This document shows positions 14,952-22,143 of a stretch of DNA of 22,484 nucleotides, piece after piece. The notes under the pieces are model-generated. The model did not search any database. It was not told the DNA's origin and worked only from the letters and a program-made list of their open reading frames with translations. Location of the stretch: positions 1-22,484 of the forward strand of contig CAZWRF010000009.1 of the NCBI GenBank assembly GCA_964636095.1. Direction: 5' to 3'. The DNA comes from CAZWRF01 sp964636095. GTDB taxonomy: Bacteria; Patescibacteriota; Minisyncoccia; JAHISW01; Tagabacteraceae. How positions within the stretch are numbered: the first letter of the stretch is position 1; every line of letters begins with the position of its first letter. Made by a program: the position numbers and the translations under genes.

Positions 14952-14976
14952 CAAAAAATCTATAACTATGTATCCT
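14948..14976 (+). promoter_or_regulatory. Promoter of the 78-aa orphan gene, overlapping the apt stop codon
   Basis: TTGACA (14948-14953), a 17-nt spacer and TATCCT (14971-14976). The -35 hexamer contains the TGA stop of apt. Predicted start near 14983, leaving about 36 nt of leader with a strong Shine-Dalgarno. Confidence 0.6.
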
Positions 14977-15018
14977 TTTGAGCAACTTTGCACTTATAAA
15001 AACCAGAAGGAGGCAAAA

Positions 15019-15255
15019 ATGTCTGAAGGAAAAAGTTTTTTGATAGAAGTTTTGCTTGAAAGTAGGATTATCGCCAGAGGTATGATAAAAGCACAAAACA
15101 TAATATGTGCTACCGAAAACTCAAATCCGTGGAGAAAACACAAGAGTATTGAACATGGAGGAGGGTGCACGTCTGTTATCACTCCCATTGAAGAAATAGA
15201 AAATATTAGCCCCGAATCAATTACAATACCTCCGTCAATAACAAAACCCAAATAA
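15019..15255 (+). CDS. Hypothetical 78-aa protein
   Basis: The ATG at 15019 is fixed by AGAAGGAGG (15005-15013) with 5-nt spacing, one of the strongest ribosome sites in the window. The longer in-frame extension upstream runs back into apt and is rejected. The protein begins MSEGKSFLIEVLLESRIIARG. It has two Cys (C30 and C50), a GGGC turn (47-50) and an Ile/Pro-rich tail, with no membrane segment. No family recognised. It has its own promoter and terminator, so it is an independent small transcript directly before the 1073-aa gene. Confidence 0.65.
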   Translation: MSEGKSFLIEVLLESRIIARGMIKAQNIICATENSNPWRKHKSIEHGGGCTSVITPIEEIENISPESITIPPSITKPK

Positions 15256-15260
15256 CTCCA

Positions 15261-15292
15261 AAAGACCGAACGCTTGCGTTCGGTCTTTTTTT
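15261..15292 (+). terminator. Rho-independent terminator after the 78-aa gene
   Basis: Perfect stem AAAGACCGAACG / CGTTCGGTCTTT around a short CTTG-type loop, followed by seven T in total. It begins 5 nt after the stop codon. Confidence 0.88.
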
Positions 15293-15312
15293 GTTGTCCT
15301 TTTAATTCACAA

Positions 15313-15341
15313 TTTAATTTCCCGGGCACCTTTGCTATATT
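15313..15341 (+). promoter_or_regulatory. Extended -10 promoter of the 1073-aa gene
   Basis: TTTAAT (15313-15318), a 17-nt spacer and TGC-TATATT (15333-15341), an extended -10. Predicted start near 15348, giving a leader of about 72 nt. Confidence 0.5.
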
Positions 15342-15361
15342 GAGAAAAAAGACAGGTGCCC
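15324..15361. promoter_or_regulatory. Inverted repeat bracketing the -10 box (possible operator)
   Basis: GGGCACCT (15324-15331) and AGGTGCCC (15354-15361) form a perfect 8-bp inverted repeat 22 nt apart, with the -10 box and predicted transcription start between them. A third half-site, GGTGCC, follows at 15367-15372. Arrangement suits a repressor or a leader hairpin. Confidence 0.4.
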
Positions 15362-15419
15362 AACGCGGTGCCTTGAATATATAAAGATACTTGAAAACTG
15401 AAAAAGAAGGAGCACGGAA

Positions 15420-18400
15420 ATGACCTCTTTTGTATATGACGATGATAAGCTGAAGGCACTGGTAAAGGGCGCGAAGAAAAGGTCGAAGGTTTTGAAAAGG
15501 ATAGATAAGGCCAGAGCGGAGGATCCTTACTTCAAAGGCAAAAGCCGGGCAGCTATCATGAGAGCGCTTAAAAGCAGAGATCTTTTGGAAGGTCCGGAAG
15601 TGGACACGGTTGGCGTGACTCCCCTCTGGGACGAGGGCAAAAAGGAACAGTTCAAAAAGGACTACAATAGTTTTGATGTGTCCGAGATAACGAGAAGATA
15701 TGAGCTGGAAAATGACACTCAAACACGCAACATAGCCAAAGTATTCGGGCTTGACCGTGCCAGAAAAGCAAAGGCGAAAAAAACCTCAAAAGTATCTTCC
15801 AAAGCAATCAGCAGCAGAATGCTGGAACTTGTTGAAGCGGGAATTCTTTTGGAGGAAAACGGATTTGACAAATTGCATTCTAATCTTTCTGAGGAATTTG
15901 CCGGTCATAAGTTCGACAAAAGAAAATTTCGGAACCGTATTTTCAATCTCATTTTTGTTAGGATGTCTCCCAAGCAGAAAGCTATGAACAATGCCCTGCA
16001 GGAAATAGTTAGAATGAATTTGAAAGACGAGGAGATAGTCGAAAAATTCCGGACAATTTATTCTTATGTTCCTGCGGAATTTGTTGAAAAGAGAATGAAG
16101 TGGCACCAGGGGCTGATTAAGAACAGGGCAAAAAAATTGATGGGTAAAAATTTGCCGGGCATCGGTCGCATTGATATTGCCGGTGAGATGCCCGACTTTA
16201 AGATTCCCAGAACTTTTTTTGACAGCCCTTTTCCTGTTGTCGTAAAAAATGCCGACAATTGGCCCATATCTATATTGAATGGAGCAAACTTTGGCTTAAA
16301 GCACGCTCCGGATATCGTTGGAAATGTTGCCAGAAAAGCATTGAGTGAAGCTGATGCCAGAAAAGACGAAGCGATAATTCTTGTTAATTTTCTTTGCTTT
16401 GACCTGAAAAAAGCCGGAGGACCGGCCAAAACCGCAAGGGCTCAGATCTTGGGCGACAATATCAACTCCGACCTTATCAAGGACGCGAGGTACAGAAAAA
16501 TAGTCGAAAGAATTATTACGGAACATCCTGTTGATGAGATAGCATACAGAACTACCGAAGAGCTCATCAACGACGTTTTGGGCGGCTGGATAAAAGTTTG
16601 CACAAAGCCGAACAATCACCTGGAGTACAACGGTAAAATATATGTTGTTATCGGCCTCAACGAGCTTGCTTTGATATTTGCCGTTACTTATTGGGAAATA
16701 CGATGGTGGACGATAAAAAAACAGAAAGAGCTCGATGATGAGATAAAAGTTCTAAAAAGATCTCTGGCCGAAATGAAAAAAAAGCTGGCTGTGGCTGAAA
16801 ACGACAAGGATGAAGAAAATATCGGCGAACTTGCCGAAAAAATTTCGGAAGCCGACGCGGAACTTGTTTCGCTGGAATATCAAAGAGCCATAACCACGGT
16901 TACGAACGTTGCCAACCAAGAATCGCAAAGATTCTTTGAATATGCTTACAGCAAAGTTATTCAAAAAATCGAATCGGCTATTCCAAATTCCAAAGTTATC
17001 GGAGAGGGAACCGGTTATCTGAACATGGGGGAAAAGATAATAAAGATTTACGTTCCTTCGCACCTGAGGGTTACCGACGGGCTTTTGAGCGAATTTGCCC
17101 AAAATTACGGACCCGATGTTTTACGCGAAAAAAATCCGAAAGCGGTTGTTATTTGCCACCCCTGGGCTTTACAGTGCAGGGCAACCGGCAGGGAAACAGA
17201 CCGTGACGGCAAAAGAAAATCCATGAAAGTTTACGTGGCGCCCGTGGCTATTGACGACAAGTACCTGCGGTCGGAACTCAGTTCTTTAAGGAGCAAAGAC
17301 CATCCGATAATGAAAGCCGTTTACAACCAAACTTTCAATCCGGGGGTTTTGCGCTTGCGCTGCAGTAACGGAGTTATAGACGCGGAGCCTATTTCCATAG
17401 GAGCTCTTGAGTCTTACAAAAATTATCCGGCTTCAAGGATAACGAAAAACACAACAGGCAGTGCTGTTTTAAACCGCGGACCCAAATACATGTGGCATAT
17501 GCTTATTTCCGACCAGCATTGGGGCGGAAGGTCCAAGGAGTTTTTCTGGGTAAAGGTAAACGGGGTAATGATGCGGCTTAGTCTCGCGGAAGCTGTATTC
17601 CACATGATGAGAGAGGCGGGCTTGTGCGAGGGGCATAACATGCGCATACATTTTATTCACTCCCCGGATGACCCCACTCAGTCTCAAAATGTGAAGTACA
17701 GAACGGAGCCTCATCCTCAGCAAATCTCGTACGATTTGATAGAAAAAATTACCGGAAGATTTCTGATTGATGCCGAGAGAAAGGGGACAAAAGTGGCTTT
17801 TCGGGAAGCTGCCGAGCAAATAAGAAAAATCTCTTTGTTTCAGCTCGAAAAAAGAGCGTCGGATTATTTGCTTGAACAGTTGATGCAAATGATGACCAGG
17901 CATCTCGGTCCCAATATAGATTTTTTTAGCGCTGTTCTAAGAAGGGCAAAAAGCGCCAATATCATTGTAAAGGGCGTGGGAGAAATCGTTTTGGCGGAAT
18001 ATGGAGGCCACGATACCAGAAACGTCGGTTTTATAAACATCGGCACAGGAAACCATTTTGCCAAAACCACGGACTTTGAGATGATAGAAGGCCCCCTTTA
18101 TGCCATGCGCCTAAGGGACTTGCTTCTGGGCACTAAAGAATGGGCCGGTGAAAGAGACTTCATTAGCAAGCATGTGTTGGCCCCGGTTTACGGGAAAACC
18201 TGTATTGGCTGGGGAGTATATTGTGTTAAAGGATGCCATGAATATGGTCTTGAGATTCGGTCTGCGCCTACCAATATGGCTGGCTGGGGCGACACTCTAA
18301 AAGGGCACGTAAAGAAGGATATTCAAAGAGCAAACTTCAGCAAAATCTGGAACAAAAAACTTCCGATAACCAAAGTTTGTGGAGACAAGCACTTTTTTGG

Positions 18401-18641
18401 AGGAGTATTTACCAGCTATGCTACTTATGTTATGTCTCCGGCGGCAGTTCATACGGATGCCTACGGAGAGCATGGTTTTCCGCCAAATAATACAGGCGTT
18501 GGATTTATTGGAGTTCCTGTGGACGGACCGGATAGCGGGCCTACTATTCTGAAATGTTTGCCTTTTGACGTTATAAAGGATTTTGTAGAAGACAATCCCA
18601 GGTCTTTTGACTGGGTGGATTATCTGCCGAATCCGGCATAA
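15420..18641 (+). CDS. Large protein of unknown function with a probable divergent metallophosphoesterase C-terminal region
   Basis: 1073 aa, start fixed by AGAAGGAG (15405-15412), 7 nt before the ATG. The region 1-130 is very basic (KGAKKRSKVLKRIDK) with a helix-turn-helix-like stretch near 86-112. Residues 320-420 are mixed alpha/beta. About 432-490 is a charged coiled coil (IKVLKRSLAEMKKKLAVAEN). The C-terminal third has motifs resembling calcineurin-like phosphoesterases in the right order: LISDQHWGG (D698, H700), SPDD (748-751), IGTGNHF (G877-H879) and VCGDKHFFGG (G988, H991). An earlier segment, ILNGANFGLKHAPDIV (285-300) followed by EAIILVNFLCFD (317-328), looks like the first half of the same fold with ligands lost (inference). 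No signal peptide or membrane segment. I recognise no named family. It has its own promoter and terminator. A role on nucleic acid would fit the basic N-terminus, but this is speculative. Confidence 0.6.
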   Translation: MTSFVYDDDKLKALVKGAKKRSKVLKRIDKARAEDPYFKGKSRAAIMRALKSRDLLEGPEVDTVGVTPLWDEGKKEQFKKDYNSFDVSEITRRYELENDTQTRNIAKVFGLDRARKAKAKKTSKVSSKAISSRMLELVEAGILLEENGFDKLHSNLSEEFAGHKFDKRKFRNRIFNLIFVRMSPKQKAMNNALQEIVRMNLKDEEIVEKFRTIYSYVPAEFVEKRMKWHQGLIKNRAKKLMGKNLPGIGRIDIAGEMPDFKIPRTFFDSPFPVVVKNADNWPISILNGANFGLKHAPDIVGNVARKALSEADARKDEAIILVNFLCFDLKKAGGPAKTARAQILGDNINSDLIKDARYRKIVERIITEHPVDEIAYRTTEELINDVLGGWIKVCTKPNNHLEYNGKIYVVIGLNELALIFAVTYWEIRWWTIKKQKELDDEIKVLKRSLAEMKKKLAVAENDKDEENIGELAEKISEADAELVSLEYQRAITTVTNVANQESQRFFEYAYSKVIQKIESAIPNSKVIGEGTGYLNMGEKIIKIYVPSHLRVTDGLLSEFAQNYGPDVLREKNPKAVVICHPWALQCRATGRETDRDGKRKSMKVYVAPVAIDDKYLRSELSSLRSKDHPIMKAVYNQTFNPGVLRLRCSNGVIDAEPISIGALESYKNYPASRITKNTTGSAVLNRGPKYMWHMLISDQHWGGRSKEFFWVKVNGVMMRLSLAEAVFHMMREAGLCEGHNMRIHFIHSPDDPTQSQNVKYRTEPHPQQISYDLIEKITGRFLIDAERKGTKVAFREAAEQIRKISLFQLEKRASDYLLEQLMQMMTRHLGPNIDFFSAVLRRAKSANIIVKGVGEIVLAEYGGHDTRNVGFINIGTGNHFAKTTDFEMIEGPLYAMRLRDLLLGTKEWAGERDFISKHVLAPVYGKTCIGWGVYCVKGCHEYGLEIRSAPTNMAGWGDTLKGHVKKDIQRANFSKIWNKKLPITKVCGDKHFFGGVFTSYATYVMSPAAVHTDAYGEHGFPPNNTGVGFIGVPVDGPDSGPTILKCLPFDVIKDFVEDNPRSFDWVDYLPNPA

Positions 18642-18658
18642 CTTTTTTATACAAAAAC

Positions 18659-18698
18659 AAAACCCCGCGATCGCTAATGCGATTTTGCGGGGTTTTTT
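18659..18698. terminator. Bidirectional terminator between convergent genes
   Basis: Outer stem AAAACCCCGC (18659-18668) / GCGGGGTTTT (18687-18696) with an inner ATCGC-TAAT-GCGAT hairpin, and T or A tracts on both sides. It lies between the 1073-aa gene and the convergent membrane-protein gene. Confidence 0.87.
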
Positions 18699-18716
18699 AT
18701 TTGGCTGTAGTATATA

Positions 18717-19964
18717 CTATTTTTTTTCGGCATCCATCACGGCGCCGATTTTTTGTTCAACTATTTCTCCTGTTTGCTGACCAAAAATATTTCCCATAAT
18801 TCCTCCAAGCATCATGGGGATGAATATGTCGGGATCCATTTTGTTTTCGTAGATATAATCATACGTCCAAAACCACACAACTCCGTTGAATGCTCTCATG
18901 CAATAATGGTAAATCAGGTTGTCTCTGCTGCTCGCGCGGGAAGAAATGGTGTAAGACATGGCTTCCATGAAAAATATTATCGCGCCGAATAAAAGCACGA
19001 AAATGGTTTTATCCATAATATTTATCTTGAAAGTGAATATTTGATAGGGAAATACCAAAACGGTTGGGGCAAAAAAGTACCTGATCGCTATTATGGAAGA
19101 GCCCAGGAAAAAAATTAAAAGAAGCAACCACCAGGCGTGAACGAACGAGGAAATACTCGAAAAGCCCATATTAATTTTTTTCTTTTCCCCTTTTTTAAGC
19201 GGTCTTATTCCCAAAACCCTTTCAATGCTCATTGATATACGCGCACCCGTGATACTGCCAAACACCGTGGCTACCGTATAAGGAACGAATAAAGAAATAT
19301 CCATTGAATATCGTATAAGGTACGAAAACGTAAATACAAATGTTGTCCAACTGGCAAAAGATGTTAATATCAACAGGTTTCGATGTCCGCGGTTTTTTGA
19401 GCGGCTGACCAAGGCGCTGGTAATATTATTTGTGTATGCCAGTACCATAAGAATTACCAGGTGTTTATATTCTTTTGACATGGCGAGCGCTGCTATTCCG
19501 ATAATTCCCAAGAGAAAAAGGAGGGAGTATTGAATGTATTTGTCTTTTGTGCTTCTTTTTCTTATTTTTGTCGCGTCCGCAGTAAGATCCAGTTTCTGTT
19601 CTATTTTTCGCGAACCATAGGCCGCCAGCAGGCTTCCGAGAGTTGTGCCGCACAAAAACGGCAAGAGCATACCTAAGGGCATATGATACTTCACCATGTG
19701 TCCGTATGTTAAAAACCAAACTCCGTTGCTGCAAACAGCCGCAATTAAATGATAAGTGTGGCTGTCCCTTTGTCTTGAACGCGACACGAAAGTGAAACTG
19801 ATGTTTTGACAGAAGGCCAGACCCAAAAGCCCGGCGTACGCGCCCTGCTGGGAACTAAATAGAACGGAGGCCAAGCCAATAGCGGCCAGACCCAAAATAA
19901 AATAAGTTTCTTTTTGATTTTTCTTTGCAAGAAAAATCAGCTCGTTTATTTCATCTTTTATCAA
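18717..19964 (-). CDS. Integral membrane protein made of three copies of one module
   Basis: 415 aa from a TTG start at 19964, chosen because AAGGAG (19978-19973) lies 8 nt upstream and no ATG occurs nearby in frame. Three related modules lie at about 50-126, 176-252 and 331-407. Each has an SRS/SRA-x-x-R box (SRSRQRD at 61, SRSKNRG at 187, SRASSRD at 342), then an aromatic helix (NGVWFLTYGHM, SWTTFVFTFSYL, NGVVWFWTYDYI). Next comes a Pro-containing helix with a Gly-rich stretch (PFLCGTTLGS, PYTVATVFGS, PMMLGGIMGN), and each ends in an Ile/Val-Glu turn before the linker (IEQKL, IERVL, VEQKI). Extra hydrophobic helices separate the modules. The layout recalls the small UPF0316/DUF5698-type module (inference, low certainty). 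Function unknown; transporter or scaffold are both open. Divergent from the methyltransferase gene, with a probable promoter at 20006-20035. Confidence 0.75.
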   Translation of the reverse strand: MIKDEINELIFLAKKNQKETYFILGLAAIGLASVLFSSQQGAYAGLLGLAFCQNISFTFVSRSRQRDSHTYHLIAAVCSNGVWFLTYGHMVKYHMPLGMLLPFLCGTTLGSLLAAYGSRKIEQKLDLTADATKIRKRSTKDKYIQYSLLFLLGIIGIAALAMSKEYKHLVILMVLAYTNNITSALVSRSKNRGHRNLLILTSFASWTTFVFTFSYLIRYSMDISLFVPYTVATVFGSITGARISMSIERVLGIRPLKKGEKKKINMGFSSISSFVHAWWLLLLIFFLGSSIIAIRYFFAPTVLVFPYQIFTFKINIMDKTIFVLLFGAIIFFMEAMSYTISSRASSRDNLIYHYCMRAFNGVVWFWTYDYIYENKMDPDIFIPMMLGGIMGNIFGQQTGEIVEQKIGAVMDAEKK

Positions 19965-20005
19965 TTTTCAGACTCCTTTTTTATTTTTCAAGTTGCTTTA
20001 TTTGG

Positions 20006-20035
20006 ATTCTAGCATTATGGGATTTAGCGAGTAAA
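20006..20035 (-). promoter_or_regulatory. Minus-strand promoter of the triplicated membrane protein gene
   Basis: On the minus strand TTTACT (20035-20030), an 18-nt spacer and TGC-TAGAAT, an extended -10 (TAGAAT at 20011-20006). Predicted start near 19999, giving about 35 nt of leader. Confidence 0.5.
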
Positions 20036-20037
20036 TC

Positions 20038-20066
20038 TTGACGGTAAAATTCTTATGGCCTAGAAT
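20038..20066 (+). promoter_or_regulatory. Plus-strand promoter of the methyltransferase gene
   Basis: TTGACG (20038-20043), a 17-nt spacer and TAGAAT (20061-20066). Predicted start near 20073. It supports the GTG at 20112 as start and excludes the GTG at 20067, which would lie upstream of the transcript. Confidence 0.68.
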
Positions 20067-20111
20067 GTGGGGAAACATAAAAAATCCAAGCAAAGAAAGG
20101 AGGATTTTAAG

Positions 20112-20990
20112 GTGGAAGAAAAACAATGCAGGTGTACGAAACTTGAAAAATTGGTTTACAAACACCCGAAATGGCGGGCTCTTTCTTCGGATGCTAAGCG
20201 CGAAGAAAAACAAAAAGTGCTTAATGAGATAAGGGGCGAAGTGGTGAAGAAGCTTACCCCCAAGGATATTTGCCAGCACACACTGGAAGTATACGGTAAG
20301 ACATATATGCAATATGTTGACAATCCTGCCCACAAAGATGTTATTGAGCCCATAATATGTTTTATGGATATGCTTCCGGACGGCGGTCGGGTTTTGGATG
20401 TTGGCTGTGGCACGGGCCGGGATGCCTTTTTTATGTCCGTTTCAAATGAAAATTTCAGAAGAAACTTAATGCAGAGAATAGGGGAAGACGGCAAGAGAAC
20501 CATTGATAAATTTCCCGTGCCTAAAAAAAGTTTTAAGGTTACGGCAATTGACGGCTGTCCGGCTATGATTGCTTACGCTCTGAACCAGAGATATGACCTT
20601 ATAAAACAAGGGATATGGAACGATTTCGGGTGGCCTCGTTTCAAAGCGTCGGCCATGCATGATTTTTATCTTGAAGATGGTAAGAAATACGACGGAGTGT
20701 GGAGCTGCACGTCTCTTTTTACTCACACGCCTCGCCAAATGCAAACTTCTGCCGTGGTGTCACTTTCAAAAATTATTCGCCCCGGTGGATTTCTTTTCCT
20801 GTCCTACACCTACGGGAAAACGCCGGAGGCCTACGATAATCTGTTTATGTCTTCAACGGGAGAAATAAAATATTTCTCCAAACCAATGCCGGCGGATATT
20901 ACGACTTTAGTTGAACACTATGGATTTGTACTTTGGGGAGAAGAAATATCGGATTTATTCGCCAACCAGTTCTTTGTTATGCAGCATTAA
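20112..20990 (+). CDS. Class I SAM-dependent methyltransferase
   Basis: 292 aa from GTG at 20112, set by AAAGGAGG (20096-20103) with 8-nt spacing and by the promoter. An N-terminal helical part with CxC (CRC at 6-8) precedes the Rossmann-like domain. Motif I is GRVLDVGCGTGRDAFFMS (about 92-109), the acidic loop after strand 2 is VTAIDGCPAMI (143-153), motif IV-like YDGVWSCTSLFTH is at about 193-205, and the post-motif is KIIRPGGFLFLSY (220-232). The 35-residue insertion between motif I and strand 2 (ENFRRNLMQRIGEDGKRTID) is unusual. The substrate cannot be told from sequence; small-molecule or protein methylation is more likely than DNA because no DPPY/NPPY motif is present. Followed by its own terminator and divergent from the membrane protein gene. 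Confidence 0.85.
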   Translation: MEEKQCRCTKLEKLVYKHPKWRALSSDAKREEKQKVLNEIRGEVVKKLTPKDICQHTLEVYGKTYMQYVDNPAHKDVIEPIICFMDMLPDGGRVLDVGCGTGRDAFFMSVSNENFRRNLMQRIGEDGKRTIDKFPVPKKSFKVTAIDGCPAMIAYALNQRYDLIKQGIWNDFGWPRFKASAMHDFYLEDGKKYDGVWSCTSLFTHTPRQMQTSAVVSLSKIIRPGGFLFLSYTYGKTPEAYDNLFMSSTGEIKYFSKPMPADITTLVEHYGFVLWGEEISDLFANQFFVMQH

Positions 20991-20999
20991 AAAATAGAG

Positions 21000-21034
21000 A
21001 CCCTGTTCCGCACTATTGCGGGGCGGGGTTTTTG
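21000..21034 (+). terminator. Rho-independent terminator after the methyltransferase gene
   Basis: A 12-bp stem (21000-21011 with 21018-21029, three G-T wobbles) around ACTATT, followed by TTTTTG. A TATACT box at 21037-21042 follows directly and may start the mltG transcript. Confidence 0.75.
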
Positions 21035-21049
21035 TATATACTTAAATCA

Positions 21050-22066
21050 ATGGCTTTCAATGAATTAAAAAACGCGTTTTTAAAGTTCAGAATAAAAATA
21101 ATTATTCTTTTTGGCGTTTTGATTATTCTTTTTGTTGGTTTTGCCGTGACTTTCGGTGTGGGGCTTTTTTACCTTTTGCCTCCTTCAAATTTCCCGTTGA
21201 ATAGAGTTATTACTATTGAAAAAGGAAAGACCCTAAATGAAGTAGCTGAAAGATTTGAGGCGGAAAACTTGATAAGGTCAGCCTTTTGGTTTGAAACGGT
21301 GGGCTGGATTATGAAGACAGAAAAACAAATAAAAGCCGGTGAATATTTTTTTGAAGAACCTCTCTCCGCTACGGAATTAATGCAAAGAATTACAGGCGAC
21401 GGATATAAAAATGAATTTATAAAAATAACAATACCGGAGGGATACAGCCTTCGCGATATAGGGTTTTTGTTCGAAAATAGGGGAATGTGGATGGCTGAAG
21501 AACTATGGGAAGTTGCAGGTTTCCCTGCGGCAGAAAACTCAATGGAAGGATTTCTTTTCCCCGATACTTATTATGTGCCCTTGGACATCAGCCCCGAATC
21601 TTTTGTTCAGGTTGCGCGTGAAAATTTTGACAAGAAAGTGGCAGAAGGGCTGAAGGATGAAATTGAAAAAAGCGGACACAGCCTCCGGGAAATTATTACC
21701 ATGGCCTCCATTTTGGAGAAAGAGGCGGCCTCAACGAAAAACAGAAAAATAATTTCAGGCATTTTATGGAAGCGGCTTGAAAACGACATGCCCTTGCAGG
21801 TGGACGCCGTGTTCCCGTACATCATAGGGAAAAATAGTTTCCAGCTTACAACGGATGACCTAAAAATAGATTCTCCCTACAACACCTACTTATATGCAGG
21901 CCTTCCTGCCGGGCCTATAGATAATCCGGGCCTGGATGCCATAAAGGCGGCGCTGGAGCCCGAGCAAACGCCGTATTGGTACTACCTTTCGGATAAGCAA
22001 GGCAATATTTATTATAGCGCTACCTACGACGAACATTTGTTAAAAAAAGAAAGATACCTGAAATAA
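21050..22066 (+). CDS. mltG: Endolytic murein transglycosylase MltG (YceG-like)
   Basis: 338 aa from the ATG at 21050. The longer in-frame extension back into the methyltransferase gene is rejected because it crosses a terminator and lacks family homology. One N-terminal membrane anchor (about 15-42) is followed by a LysM-like part (ITIEKGKTLNEVAERFE, 55-70; IKAGEYFFEE) and the catalytic domain. The latter shows IPEGYSLRDIG (128-138), EGFLFPDTYYV, MASILEKEA (218-226) with E223 equivalent to the catalytic Glu218 of E. coli MltG, PLQVDAVFPY, SPYNTYLYAGLPAGPIDNPG and ALEPEQTPYWYYLSD. It cleaves nascent glycan strands outside the membrane to set their length. No Shine-Dalgarno; TATACT ends 7 nt before the ATG. 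Confidence 0.95.
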   Translation: MAFNELKNAFLKFRIKIIILFGVLIILFVGFAVTFGVGLFYLLPPSNFPLNRVITIEKGKTLNEVAERFEAENLIRSAFWFETVGWIMKTEKQIKAGEYFFEEPLSATELMQRITGDGYKNEFIKITIPEGYSLRDIGFLFENRGMWMAEELWEVAGFPAAENSMEGFLFPDTYYVPLDISPESFVQVARENFDKKVAEGLKDEIEKSGHSLREIITMASILEKEAASTKNRKIISGILWKRLENDMPLQVDAVFPYIIGKNSFQLTTDDLKIDSPYNTYLYAGLPAGPIDNPGLDAIKAALEPEQTPYWYYLSDKQGNIYYSATYDEHLLKKERYLK

Positions 22067-22083
22067 TTTTTTCCATTTTTTTG

Positions 22084-22114
22084 AAAGAGGGGTTGCAAAA
22101 CTCCTCTTTTTGTT
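22084..22114 (+). terminator. Rho-independent terminator after mltG
   Basis: Stem AAAGAGG (22084-22090) / CCTCTTT (22103-22109), extendable by wobble pairs, followed by further T. Its loop contains the -35 box of the next promoter. Confidence 0.72.
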
Positions 22115-22121
22115 GTAGTAT
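22093..22121 (+). promoter_or_regulatory. Promoter of uvrB
   Basis: TTGCAA (22093-22098), a 17-nt spacer and TAGTAT (22116-22121). Predicted start near 22128. The -10 is covered by an inverted repeat GTTGTA (22112-22117) / TACAAC (22127-22132). Confidence 0.6.
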
Positions 22122-22143
22122 TTTTGTACAACCAAATATTTTA

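Noticed and set aside
14875..15018. Longer version of the 78-aa protein starting inside apt
   Set aside because: The segment overlaps apt in another frame and lies upstream of the promoter and Shine-Dalgarno that serve the ATG at 15019.
20067..20111. GTG at 20067 as start of the methyltransferase
   Set aside because: It immediately follows the -10 box, before the predicted transcript start, and lacks a ribosome site; the GTG at 20112 has AAAGGAGG at 8-nt spacing.
20933..21049. N-terminal extension of MltG into the methyltransferase gene
   Set aside because: Crosses a terminator and reads the methyltransferase end in another frame; the ATG at 21050 begins the expected cytoplasmic tail and anchor.
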